Shown here: in pieces, positions 50,782-64,000 of the stretch
Position numbering within the stretch: position 1 is the first letter of the stretch
How the letters are laid out: every line of letters starts with the position of its first letter
The notes under the pieces: generated by a model
The model's database searches: none
Told to the model about the DNA's origin: nothing
What the model saw: only the letters and a program-made list of their open reading frames with translations
Source of the DNA: Pythium myriotylum
Lineage: Eukaryota; Oomycota; Peronosporomycetes; Pythiales; Pythiaceae
Assembly (NCBI GenBank): GCA_023091665.1
Contig: JALJCQ010000012.1
Coordinates: 558,001 to 622,000 of the forward strand
Length of the DNA stretch: 64,000 bases
Reading direction: 5' to 3'
Translations under genes and position numbers: made by a program

Positions 50782-53167
50782 TTAGTATCGTCGAGGTGGC
50801 GGGCGGCCGTACGGTCCGCCGCGATCGCGGAAGCCGCCACGCCCTCGGTCTCGGCTACGGTCTCGGCTGCGATCACGGCTTCGCCCACGACCCGGTGGCG
50901 GTCCGCGGTCGCGACTACGGCTCCTGCTTCGGTCACGACCTCGTGGAGGAGGGCCGTACGGTCCTCCGCCTCCACCACCTCCGCCACCCGGGTACCCGTT
51001 GTATCCACCTGATGGAGGCGGCAAATACGGCGGAGGACCGCCGCCTCCTTGTGTGGGAGGAGGGCCTTGTGCGGCCTTGGAGAACGAGATCCGGATGAAC
51101 GAGTCTGGGTACGTGAGGTTGTCGAGCTCAAGCAGCGCTGTGACGGCCTCGTCGAGCGAGCCCATCTCGATGACGGCAGCCTTGTTGTTCTTCTGCGTGT
51201 AATGGAAGTTCTTGACGTAGCCGAAGCGAGAAAAGAGATCAATCAGCGCGTTCTGGTCACGCTGGAACTGAGCCGGAATGCCAGCGATGTGGAGCATCGA
51301 GCTAGGCGGCACTGCTTCTGTCGCCGGACTGCGACGACGGTATCGATGAAGAGGCGAGGCAGAAAAATCCTGCGTGTTCTCGAGCTCGAAGCGGTCGACG
51401 TTCTCGCCGCGCGGCATCGACACGGTCGTGTGCTTTGAGAAATCGATGCGCAGTTTCCGTCCGTAGACGACAACTCCATCGAGGTGATCCAACGCTGACG
51501 TAGACTATTGGAGACAGTATCAAGAGACAGAGTCAGCTGGGATCGAGCTCCAGTGTGAAAGGTGCTCAAAACGTACGTGAACATCGTCGACAAATTGGAT
51601 GAGCGCTGTGTCTTGCTTGCGGAACATGACCTTGACGCGCAGCACATCGCCAAAGCAGCCGAAGAACGTGAACAACGCCTTGGGATTCTGCAAATAAGTA
51701 CAAATGGTCAGGATCAACAACAGTTCAATGCCCCGCGCAAAAAAAAATAATTGCCACGAACCACAAGACGGCTGTCCATGTTGCTGCAAATGAGTACGCA
51801 CGAGCGGTGGTCGTCGGTGCGGATCGCGCGCCCCGTGGAGTGCGGTGGAAGCTGTCGCGTAATGGGTGGAGGCCCGTTGCTTCGGCTGTCTCGGCTATCT
51901 CGGCTATCTCGGCTGTCTCGGCTATCTCGGCTGTCTCGGTCTCTGCTGTCCCTACCATAGCCTGGCGGAGGGTAGTCGTAGTCCGATCGCCCTGACGGCG
52001 GCGGTCCTCGAGGATCGTAGTCACGTCCTGGTGGTGGGCCCCGAGAATCGTACTCGCGACTACCAGGTGGAGGAGCATAGTCACGTCCAGTCGGAGGTGC
52101 CCGCGACTCATATTCCGATCTGCTCGTCGGTGGAGGTCCACGAGGATCAGGTCGGTATGGCTCGGGCTGAGAGTAACCAGCAGGAGGCTGCTGGTATCCT
52201 CCTTGAGCGGACACTGGCTGCACCTGGCCGTAGGCTTCTGGCGGCTCGAGGTCGTATCCGACATCGAGTCCAGCCGGCTCGGATCCTGGCGGCCCGTTCG
52301 GGAGGTTCGGGTTCGTGTAATCTCTCGAGCGCTCGCTGTTGAATCGCACGTTGAGTTCCGCGTGGCGCGAGAAGACAACATGGAGCGTGTTGCATCCCGT
52401 GTAAATATCCCGGCCGTCAAGCGCGGCCTGGGCCGCCTGGGCCTGATCCACCGACTCCATTTGGATGAGCGCCTTGTACTCGTTATTTTTCCAGAAGGAC
52501 ACGATCTTCTGCACATTGCCAAACTTCTGGAACACTTGCTGCAGCACGTCGGCCGTCACGTCGTACTCAATCTTGGTGACGGTCGCCAGCAAAATCGTGT
52601 GCGGAGTGCCAGGGTTGCCTCGCCGGAATTGGTCCACGACCGGTGCCGCCACGGCCTGCGGTGCCGCGGCGACCGCCGGCTGCGAGTACGCGTACTGCGT
52701 TTGCTGCTGCACGGGCTGGGCCTGCGCGTAGGCGACCTCATAGGCAGTTTTGTGGGCGTCCTCCTGTTCCTGGCGACTCGTGATCTCGTCGCGCGTGCTG
52801 TACTCGAAGAAGATCTTCTTGCCGCGGATCATGGCGTCCCGCGACTGGTAGAACGTGATCAGGTTGGTCGCCGAGGCGACGTCCGGGAGCTGCACGAACG
52901 CCTGGTTCTTTGGCGGGATCATGAGGCTCTTCTCGACCACGGCAAAGGGGCAACAGAGCGCGAGCAGCTCGCTCTCGAGGCAGTCGGACGGCAAGCCGCG
53001 CACGAAGACGACCTGGGACAGATGGACAGTGATTAAGAGCGAGCAGAGCAGCACGAAGGAAGCGCGGCGACGCGTACCCGAGACTGGTGGCCCGTGCGCT
53101 GGCGCTTCAAGGACGCGTCGTCGGCGGCGCCATTGTCCGCGACCGATCGCTTGATGCCGGTCGACAT
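50782..53167 (-). CDS. PTB/hnRNP-L-like four-RRM RNA-binding protein
   Basis: Exons 53167-53078, 53012-51762, 51687-51577 and 51504-50782 join in phase to about 724 aa. RRM1 starts VVFVRGLPSDCLESEL, RRM2 HTILLATVTKIEYDVT, RRM3 SCVLICSNMDSRLVNPK (split by an intron) and RRM4 SSMLHIAGIPAQFQRD. Order and spacing match polypyrimidine-tract-binding/hnRNP-L proteins, nuclear regulators of splicing and mRNA fate. Between RRM2 and RRM3 lies a Pro/Tyr/Asp-rich linker with an RDSRDSRDS repeat; after RRM4 come a Gly-rich run and an RS/RGG-type tail ending GPYGRPPPRRY. The start ATG 53167 (MSTGIKRSVADNG) has a KRQR basic signal in exon 1. The first RRM begins right at exon 2. Confidence 0.88.
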
Positions 53168-56834
<3,667 letters not shown>

Positions 56835-57119
56835 ATGTCTACCCCATCCACCCCTCGTAGCCGCTTGTCCAGCATTGGAGAAGTAAATTATCGTGGATTT
56901 TCTCGTGCTGGCTACGTGCGCGTGACCTGCCGCGTTCTCGGTAGATCGACGCCAATTCGTGTTTATAATGCTCAAGCCTACATAATGCGTGCGCACGGCG
57001 AGAATACAGCGCCCCTCTTGCGAAAAACAAAAAATCCCCAACTCGCACACCCGCGTCCATATCCTTTTCCTCTCTGTATTACACGCGCTGGTTTCGAAGA
57101 ACACGAACGAGCATATCGA

Positions 57120-57609
57120 CTACTCGCCGAGCATGAGGTTGACGCGCTTCATGATGTAGTCCTTCGACGGATCGTAGGGCATCTCTTTGCTCGGGATCTC
57201 CAGCACGGTCGGAATGGTCTTGTCGTACGTGTTGAGCAAGTGGCGGATCTCCTCTGCGACCTACACGGCGAGCAACATTACCACCACCACCCACCACATC
57301 GCGCAACCCAAGAGTCAACCATACATGCTGGTTGATGAGGATGATCGCGATGTCGTCCCGGCTCGTGAGTTTACGGAAACTGTCCTCAATCACCGAGATC
57401 GGCGTCGCTACAGCAACCCATGCACACGGCGCTCCATCAAACACACGGCGCTAGTACCGTCGTATCCGAACAAAGCACTACTCACAAGGCTTGACGACGA
57501 GGAAGTTGGTGCCTTCGGCTGTCCGGTGGCCGACGCCCGCGAGAATAAAGCCCGTGACGGTGTCTTCGTCGCCGATGACGCCCACCAACTTGGATCCGTC
57601 TGCGCTCAT
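57120..57609 (-). CDS. V-type ATPase subunit F (three exons)
   Basis: Exons 57609-57486, 57407-57325 and 57260-57120 join in phase to 115 aa. Subunit F sits on the central stalk of the V1 sector and couples ATP hydrolysis to rotation in the proton pump of endomembranes. Marks are KLVGVIGDEDTVTGFILAGVG at the N-terminus, SVIEDSFRKLTSRDDIAIILINQH in exon 2 and EIPSKEMPYDPSKDYIMKRV near the end, all typical of the family. Length is normal (about 115-120 aa). Introns are 78 and 64 bp with GT-AG ends. Head-to-head with the gene at 57858, 248 bases apart. Confidence 0.95.
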
Positions 57610-57748
57610 GGCGATAATGGAGATTGGAAGTTACACGGAACGGCTCTCGGTCTGGTCTCCACGGACGCCAACAGTCTGTCGAGGCAACGACGGTCGAGCT
57701 TCTTCTTCGACTTGATCTCGACGCCAAAAAGGAATCCTGTGTTCCGCT

Positions 57749-57793
57749 ACTAAGTACGCCGTAGCTCCATGGAGCTCCTCGTGCGTACTTAGT
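57749..57793. repeat. Inverted repeat in divergent promoter
   Basis: actaagtacgc at 57749-57759 is matched by gcgtacttagt at 57783-57793, with the palindrome agctccatggagct (57763-57776) between them. It lies between the V-ATPase F start and the next gene start, so it could be a shared regulatory or structural element. No factor is suggested. Confidence 0.7.
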
Positions 57794-57857
57794 GGAGGTT
57801 ACGGAGCTGCTGACGAGATCAGACCCACCGACAAAGCAACAAACACAATCAACAATA

Positions 57858-59430
57858 ATGGCCGGCGTCGCGCCGCCCAAGACCGTGGGCGTGCCGACGT
57901 CCACGACGCAGCATCTCCAGGGGCTGCTCGTGCGCAAGACCGCCACGGCCGAGCCCAAGAGCCTCGCGCAGTACTTCAACCATGTCGCCGACGCCGTGCA
58001 CCTCAACGACGAGCTCACGGCGCTGCGCCAGAACACGCTCAAGCGCCGCTGGCGCGTCGCGACCGAGGGCTACGAGGCCGTGCTCAACCGCAAGAAACGC
58101 TCGGTCGTGACCATCGGCCGCGCCTCGGTCACTGGACCGGCGTACCTGACACGAGCCGCGCCGGTGGCGACCACGCCGTCGGTGGCGTCCACTACGAACA
58201 TCGCGCCAGCGCCCACGCCGGTTCCCGTTGCGCCGGCGGCCACCGTGGCGCCAACGACCGTACCAACTGATAAAACACACCCGAACCCTGCAGCAGTGGC
58301 GGCGGCAGCAGCAGCAGCGGCCGCAGCGGCTGCGGCTCGAAACGCGGCGGCGAAGGCCCCCGCCGCTCGGCCCGTGCCAGTTGCTGTGGCACCAGCGAAA
58401 CCAACGATGATCGCGCAGGCGCCAGTGCAGAAGCCTACGCCCAAACCACCGCCGATCCAGACCGCCCCGAGGACAGCGCCGGTGACCATGCAACCTGCGC
58501 CGGCCACTACAGCGCCCGTGCCTCTCGTCCCGGCGTCGCTAGCGCCAGCGAAACCCACGCAAGTCCAAGTGCAAACCACGGTCGCGCCGCCCACCCCTCA
58601 GCCCATCGCAATGCCCACAAGTGTTGCCCAGACGACTCAACCAATCCAACCGCAAGCTGTCGTGACGGCTCAAAACGTCACACGCCGCCAAGATTTCGTC
58701 ATCGGAACTCGAGTAATGATCCGCGTACGTAACTGATTCGTTAACCGCCGAGTTGGTCTCGATTTGCTCACTCAGCATCGTTGGTTTACAGCACACAGCC
58801 GACCTCGTCGCATGCGGTGCGCGATCACTTGTGGGGAAGACGGTATGAGAGTGATGTTTTGGGTCTGATATCGTTTGAGTTGGTGGCTGATTGTTACCGG
58901 TGCAGGGACGAATTGTCGCGGTTCCGCAAGTGTACGGCCAGGAAGTCTACTCGGTGTACATTGATGAGCACGAAGCCATGTTCCAAGTGCCTTTCAACGC
59001 CCTCGTGCTTATCAGTCCACCGGCGCCAACCCCAATGCCTATCAACATGCAACACCAGCCGCCTCGATCGATGCATCAACTGACTTCGAGTGGTATGATG
59101 AGTCAGCCTCAGCCTCAAGTACCAGTGACAGTGCCGGCCGTGTCAAATGTCATGCCTGCCCCCTCGACCACCGTACCCGGTGCCCATGCGATGCGTCCAA
59201 CTCCATCGATTGAGGATATCAAGCTGGAGCACTCTTACCAGTTGCATCGACTCATGCAGCAACAGTACCGAGAGATCCAAGTACTGCAACAACAGTATGC
59301 TGAGTGTCGTCTGGTAAATCCTGCCGCTTTACCCGGCATTCAGAAAGAACTGTCAAAGCTTCGACTCGTACATTTATCGCAGGTCCAAACGCTCAAGAGT
59401 AAGCAGGCACTCGATCTTATCGGGAAGTAG
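57858..59430 (+). CDS. Unknown protein: Ala/Pro-rich middle, Tudor-like segment
   Basis: Exons 57858-58724 and 58906-59430 join in phase to about 463 aa. I do not recognise the family. Residues 1-95 are folded-looking and include LAQYFNHVADAVHLNDELTAL and a basic NRKKRSVVTIGR. Residues 100-270 are Ala/Pro/Thr-rich with a run of about ten Ala. The exon junction makes FVIGTRVMIRGRIVAVPQVYG followed by YSVYIDEHEAMFQVPF, which looks like a small beta-barrel of the Tudor/KOW type. The C-terminus (380-463) is a coiled coil with QLHRLMQQQYREIQVLQQQY. The composition suggests a nuclear adaptor or transcription-linked protein, but that is a guess. Confidence 0.65.
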
Positions 59431-59560
59431 ACTCAACACGATTGTTTTTGTATTAATTCTTTTGTTTCCCCGAAGGTGCTTTGATCGCACCACTCCAACA
59501 CCCTTTCTAGAAGATACGCAGTGTGTCCACACACTAGCGCTTCCTCCGGTTCATGCTTCT

Positions 59561-61975
59561 CTAATGCTGGGCTTGCTGCTGGTAGTAAGCGGCGTATTGC
59601 TGATACTGCGCGTATGCAGCAGGGTTAGCGGCTGCTGTAGCGGCAGCCTGGGTGGCATCAGCTCCTTGACCGTAGCCTCCGTATGCCTACAGATAGCACC
59701 ATGACAAACACCAGTTGGTTAGTACAACTCGAGCCAGTTGAACAGAATAAGAGGATACACTCCGTATCATCATCTCTCGCGGTCACACTCAAGCACCCAA
59801 TATGCTGCAAACCCGTCCAGGGTTGGCAAGGAGCGCAGCTCAGCAAGCTCACGCTCCCATGGTCACTGTGAGAGCAGGGACCATGCGTTTGGTTCTCAAC
59901 TGTGACTCTAACCTCGCATGCAAGACGAAAGTTACCTGGTATTGCTGGTAGTATTGTGCGTAGGCCGCTGCCGTAGCAGGATCGGTCGCTTGAGCAGCTT
60001 GAGCAGCTGGAGTCGTCGCCGTGGTTGTGGTGCTAGACCCATTGGCGGTTGCCGTAGAATCATATCGAGGTCGCTTCGATCCCACGTCGCCCGAATTGTC
60101 GTAATCACCCTCAGCACCATTGCCTCTGTCCAGCACAAGCACCTTTGCCGTTCGGTCCCGAGGGACCGAGTTTTTCCGCCGCCACATCACTTCTTTCTCG
60201 TGGATGGCTCGAACAGTTGCAATGTCGTCCGAATAAGTCTCCATGAAGTCGGCATATTGCAGCCAAAGATCGTTCTTTTCGTCGTTGGTGAGAGTCGTAA
60301 TCTCAGCAAGAGCATTTGAAAAAATCGAGCTTACTCGATCTAGTCGCTGCTTTGGATCGTTGGTATCAGCGATTTCAAACTGGATGTACTGGAGCCAGAG
60401 CACGAGCGAGTTGGTCACTTTCTTCGTTGCCCGCTCGTAGATGCTACGCGCGAATGACACGTCGGACAAAATTCGCAGAGCAAAGTTTGCGTACGACACA
60501 GCGAGGAAACCAAACGCTTCCGGCTGCTTTTCATCTAACTTCTCAAAGCCTTGCTCAAACGTAGACTTGGCTGCCTCCAGCTGCCCATGACGTCGCTCGA
60601 AGTTTGCCAGGCGAACATACGCCTCAACGAGCTGTGGAGCAACATCCGTGAACACTTTAGCATAAGTATCGCGTGCATTTTGGGTCTTGCCGTGAGCCTC
60701 AAGGAATACTGCATACTCCAAGTAGATCGACGCACGATACTTGAGGAAGACACTAACTGCGCGCTCGAAGACAGCGCTCGCAGCGTGAAAGCCCTGGGTG
60801 CGTTCCTTCCACAAGGCGTAGCGCACCCACATCTGTTCGTAGTTGGCACATGAGATCAGACAGCGTTCATATAGCAACTCGCAGCGGGCGGCATCACCAG
60901 CGATTTCTTCGTAGTCCAAATACGCATGCCAGTTTTTGAGAGCAGCAGCGCTAACCGGCGTGACGTGGAAGTAATTCCGGTCAATACCGGCCTCAAAGGT
61001 CTGGCGCTTTTGGATTCCTTCCAGCGTCTTGTTTTTGAGGGCCTCAACGCTATTGACAACCTTGACACGAATCAACCCTTCGTCCATCTCTTCCTCGGCA
61101 CCAATCGCGGCCAGCTCCTCGGGCGTCGCGAGCACGTGGAGCTGCTGTGCGAGCACAAACTGATTGTACTTTTCCCAGAATTCATCCAAGTTGCTCAGCG
61201 GGTGGCGAAGGACGCGCTTGAACACTTGATTGAGACGGAGCATGTCATTCTACAAAACCCCACCACAGATTCAGTCTCCACCATCCCCGATTTCACCGAC
61301 CAAAACCACCACTCACATGGATCGTCTCGAGCTGAATATACGCGTCCCAAAGCGGACCAGCCGACGGGTCGTTCGCGCACGCTGCTACCGCAGCCTCCAG
61401 AGCTCTGCAGCGAGCAAGGCCATATTCATCAGATCTGAGTAAAGAGCTCCATTTCGAAATCCACACTTTGGCCACGTACTCTCGCACTTCGTCCACGGGT
61501 GCTCGTGCCGTATCGACAAGGAACTCGATGTACTTCTGCCACATGTGCACGCTGTGGCGCGCGGCCGCGACGCCGCGTTCGTAGACATCCCGAGCCTTGA
61601 GCATGGCCTCCGACAGGTCCACGGTCGCGGCAGCCACGACGCCGTCCGCGCCGGTCACAGGCTTGGCCAGATTCAGCTCATACTGCGCGTACTACAGAGC
61701 ACGCACACACACACACATTGAGTCTCTCACCAAACTATTTAGTCGTCGAGAACGCGCACGGATCGTACCTTGTTCCAGTAGCCAAAGCAGAGCGGGAACT
61801 CGACGAGGAACTTGTCGAACGTGGACTCGACGGTGGCGCGCGAGACGCCCGGCTCGGTCTCCACGAGCGCGAGCAGCTGCACCCAGGCGTCGAAGTCCAG
61901 CGGGTTCTTCTCCACGGTCTCGGCGAAGCGCGCGAGCGGCGCCTTGGCCTCGGTCGTCGTCGTCGGCGTCGCCAT
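59561..61975 (-). CDS. PRPF39: Pre-mRNA-processing factor 39 (PRPF39), HAT repeats
   Basis: Exons 61975-61769, 61691-61317, 61249-59936 and 59686-59561 join in phase to about 673 aa. PRPF39 is a U1 snRNP-associated splicing factor made of half-TPR (HAT) repeats. The exon 1/2 junction gives LCFGYWNKYAQYELN and exon 2 has VYERGVAAARHSVHMWQKYIEFL; exon 3 starts NDMLRLNQVFKRVLRHPL and carries repeats such as RYALWKERTQGFHAASAVFERAV. The C-terminal 80 or so residues are Ala/Gln/Tyr-rich (AAYAQYYQQYQ). The first ATG is at 61975; the open frame extends slightly upstream with a GTG. All three introns use GT-AG. Confidence 0.92.
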
Positions 61976-62389
61976 CGGGTCTTCCACAGACGGCTAAACT
62001 GAAAAAATGCAGCGTAACCCAAAAAAAATCCTCGTTTTGAAGTCGACAGGTGGCTGAAACTCCCATGCCATCCGTCCTTCTTACCGTTATAATCAGTCGG
62101 AAAGTGGCTGGATTCAAGGAGGGGTGAAACAAGTCGACATTTGGTCCATATTGGCCGGTCGATATCCATATTCATTGAACCACGAATGGAAATGGGGACA
62201 CTATACGACGCGCCAGCTTTCTAGGCGCCGCTACGCGCCATGGGCGATCCTCCCGCATCTCCAGCCACGTCCATCGCGTTCTCCGTTCGCCGCTGCGTCG
62301 GGAGACCCCTCGCTCACTCGCTCAGCCTGCGAAACGGCGCCGCTACACGCTGAAACTCGACGCCGGTTTCCCTTTGCAGTTACATCACC
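61976..62389. other. Divergent intergenic region, PRPF39 / unknown
   Basis: 414 bases between head-to-head genes; no gene recognised. A gctcactcgctcag sequence near 62309 weakly resembles an oomycete initiator. Confidence 0.35.
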
Positions 62390-64000
62390 ATGAACGACCT
62401 TGAGCTCCATGCAGCGGCGGCGGAAGCCGCTGCCGTGGTCTCGGGGATGACGCGCCCCGGGGGGCGGCAGCTGCTGCAAGCCAAGGCTGCGCTGGCGCCG
62501 TTGGTGGATCAGTACACTCGCGATGCCGGTGGGCCGCTCCCGTTTCCGATGGACCACGGCCCCGTGGAACTGCTACAGCACGTCTGCAAGCTCACGGAAG
62601 CGCCTCTCGCGAGCGCCAAGCTGCTGGACGACGCTGTGATCCTGCTCACGTACGGTGCAGCGTACTTGCAGGACCATCACGACCCGAGCCGAAGTCTGTC
62701 GCGGCTTCAAGCAGCGAGCAACGAGCGAATGCTGCGGCGCGAGCGATGGACTCAGAAGAGCGAAGCCATTCGGCGAACGTGGCGCTCGCAGAGGTTCCAC
62801 GCGAACCGTTTGCCGACGCTGGACCTCAAGACGAGCGACTTCTTGCAGCCGGAAGTGGCTGAACTGATGGCGAGGAAGCAATTGCAGCCGCAAGACTCGG
62901 TTGAGAACATTGCGAACGTGCCTGTTCGCGTGGATGAAAAGGATTTGGAAAAGCAGGTGGTGAGCTACGCAGCAGAGCTGAAGAAACGCGTGGATGCACG
63001 GCGTCGCGACGCTGATGAATTGGAACGCAAACAGCTGAGGGACCAGCGCGTTCAGGAAGAACGGCGGAAGAGGATGGTGAGGAGCCCGTTGAGGTGTCGT
63101 GATGCTTCGGATGGGAATTGATACAGGAGTGCATTCGTGATGATATATAGATTCTGCAGAAGAAAAAGCGCCATGAGAATGCCTGTCGGCGATGGAATTA
63201 CTTCACTACGAGACTGCTTCGGATTGTGCGCCAGCAAAGTGAGAGCGAAAAACGAGTTGCATCACCAGTTCTAGTTGTGACTAGCCCTCAGGATTCGAAG
63301 AAGAACGCTGATCGATCGCAGTCCATGCTACGCGTGTTCAAAAACCCAGCTCAGCGTGTCTTCGTCCGTCGGTTCGTTGCAAAGGTTATCGCAAGAGGAG
63401 TGAGTCGCGTGCTTTGCGCCTATAACATGGGGAATAAGCTTGATTATTCGTTCCTCCCTCTGGTTGACGCCACGGAAACAACTGCAAGTACTAACAAAAT
63501 ATTGCGCCTCGGACTTCTGCTCTGCGACTTGCACTTCGGCGTGAAGTATGCAGGGCTGTACCAGCGATTCTTCGATCGGGTCGCGCGAGAGCGAAGCGTT
63601 CGGATAGAGTGGCACGTATTCAACTGTCTCAAGGCTCAACTACCAACCAAAGCTCACATCCGCGTTCTCAATGGATTCTTGGTCGCTGGGGGTCCAAATA
63701 TTGGCGCCATTGGCGAGGCATCCGCGACGTCAACCAGTGCGCATGGCGATGAAGTTGGCTTGCATAGAAGAGGAAGCAACGGTATCGGAGGTCGTAAGAG
63801 TCGCCACTTCGGCCACTGGCGTCAAAGAATACTCATCCTGTTGCGAGAGCTTCACGCACGGAAGCAGACGATTCTCGGTGGGCTTGGCTTGGGCCACGTT
63901 ATTCTAGCTGAAGCCCTTGGGGGTAGAGTGGGCATGAACGAGTGGGAGGATGGGTGGTGCATACTCGATCCAACGATCTTAAGTGATGATGCATACTCAA
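62390..64000 (+). CDS. Unknown protein, 3' end cut by window
   Basis: Exon 1 (62390-63076) encodes 229 residues ending in a charged coiled coil (KKRVDARRRDADELERKQLR…ERRKRM). An 83-bp GT-AG intron (63077-63159) leads into a second exon whose frame is open, without a stop, to the window end (280 codons). If the intron is not removed, a stop follows 15 codons after the donor. Exon 2 includes KKKRHENACRRWNYFTTRLL, a helical stretch MLRVFKNPAQRVFVRRFVAKV and RLGLLLCDLHFGVKYAGLYQ. I do not recognise the family, and no membrane segment or catalytic motif was seen. Length is at least 509 aa. Confidence 0.7.

Noticed and set aside
51887..51950. Regular short repeats resembling a CRISPR array
   Set aside because: They are in-frame codons for an RDS repeat in the linker of the RRM protein, with no spacers.

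Overview
The window looks like nuclear DNA of an oomycete, most likely a peronosporalean plant pathogen (Phytophthora/Pythium type). Signs are short GT-AG introns (about 45-125 bp), GC-rich coding sequence, a secreted AA17-type copper monooxygenase (a family known from oomycetes), eukaryotic housekeeping genes (Arf, V-ATPase subunit F, PRPF39, PTB/hnRNP-L-like, mitochondrial MnmE) and upstream sequences resembling the oomycete initiator/FPR core promoter. The species cannot be named from sequence alone. No tRNA, rRNA, CRISPR array or intact transposon was recognised. Layout: positions 1-38,150 are a duplication-rich accessory region. It holds seven copies of one unrecognised multi-pass membrane protein family of about 680-717 aa (four on + at 0.4-9.9 kb; three on - at 15.4-17.6 and 27.8-32.3 kb), three CYP-type P450 genes, three ZIP metal transporters, two cupin-like proteins, one secreted gamma-glutamyl hydrolase and one AA17 monooxygenase. 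Three of the seven membrane-protein copies carry a single-base frameshift. Two P450 genes 14 kb apart in opposite orientation are almost identical, and two tandem ZIP genes share a nearly identical 3' tract, so recent duplication and gene conversion are visible. A 4.9 kb stretch (about 20.0-24.9 kb) has no recognisable gene but contains foldback repeats, and two large adjacent palindromes lie at 27.41-27.53 kb. Positions 38,750-64,000 are a compact housekeeping block of mostly intron-containing single genes: a thioredoxin-like membrane protein, a PfkB sugar kinase, a WD40 protein, mitochondrial MnmE, an Mpo1-like protein, a small-GTPase-like protein with a long tail, a Cys-rich protein with a PiggyBac-like C-terminal motif, a four-RRM RNA-binding protein, two tandem Arf1 genes differing by one intron, V-ATPase subunit F, an unknown Tudor-like/coiled-coil protein, PRPF39 and a partial unknown gene running off the end. 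How the genes may work together: the housekeeping genes are functionally unrelated neighbours. In the accessory half, secreted wall or nutrient enzymes, metal transporters, P450s and a multi-copy surface protein family would fit host or environment interaction, but that is inference from composition. The seven-copy membrane family is the best candidate here for an undescribed system. Exon boundaries were derived by eye from GT/AG sites, reading-frame continuity and family alignment and have no transcript support.
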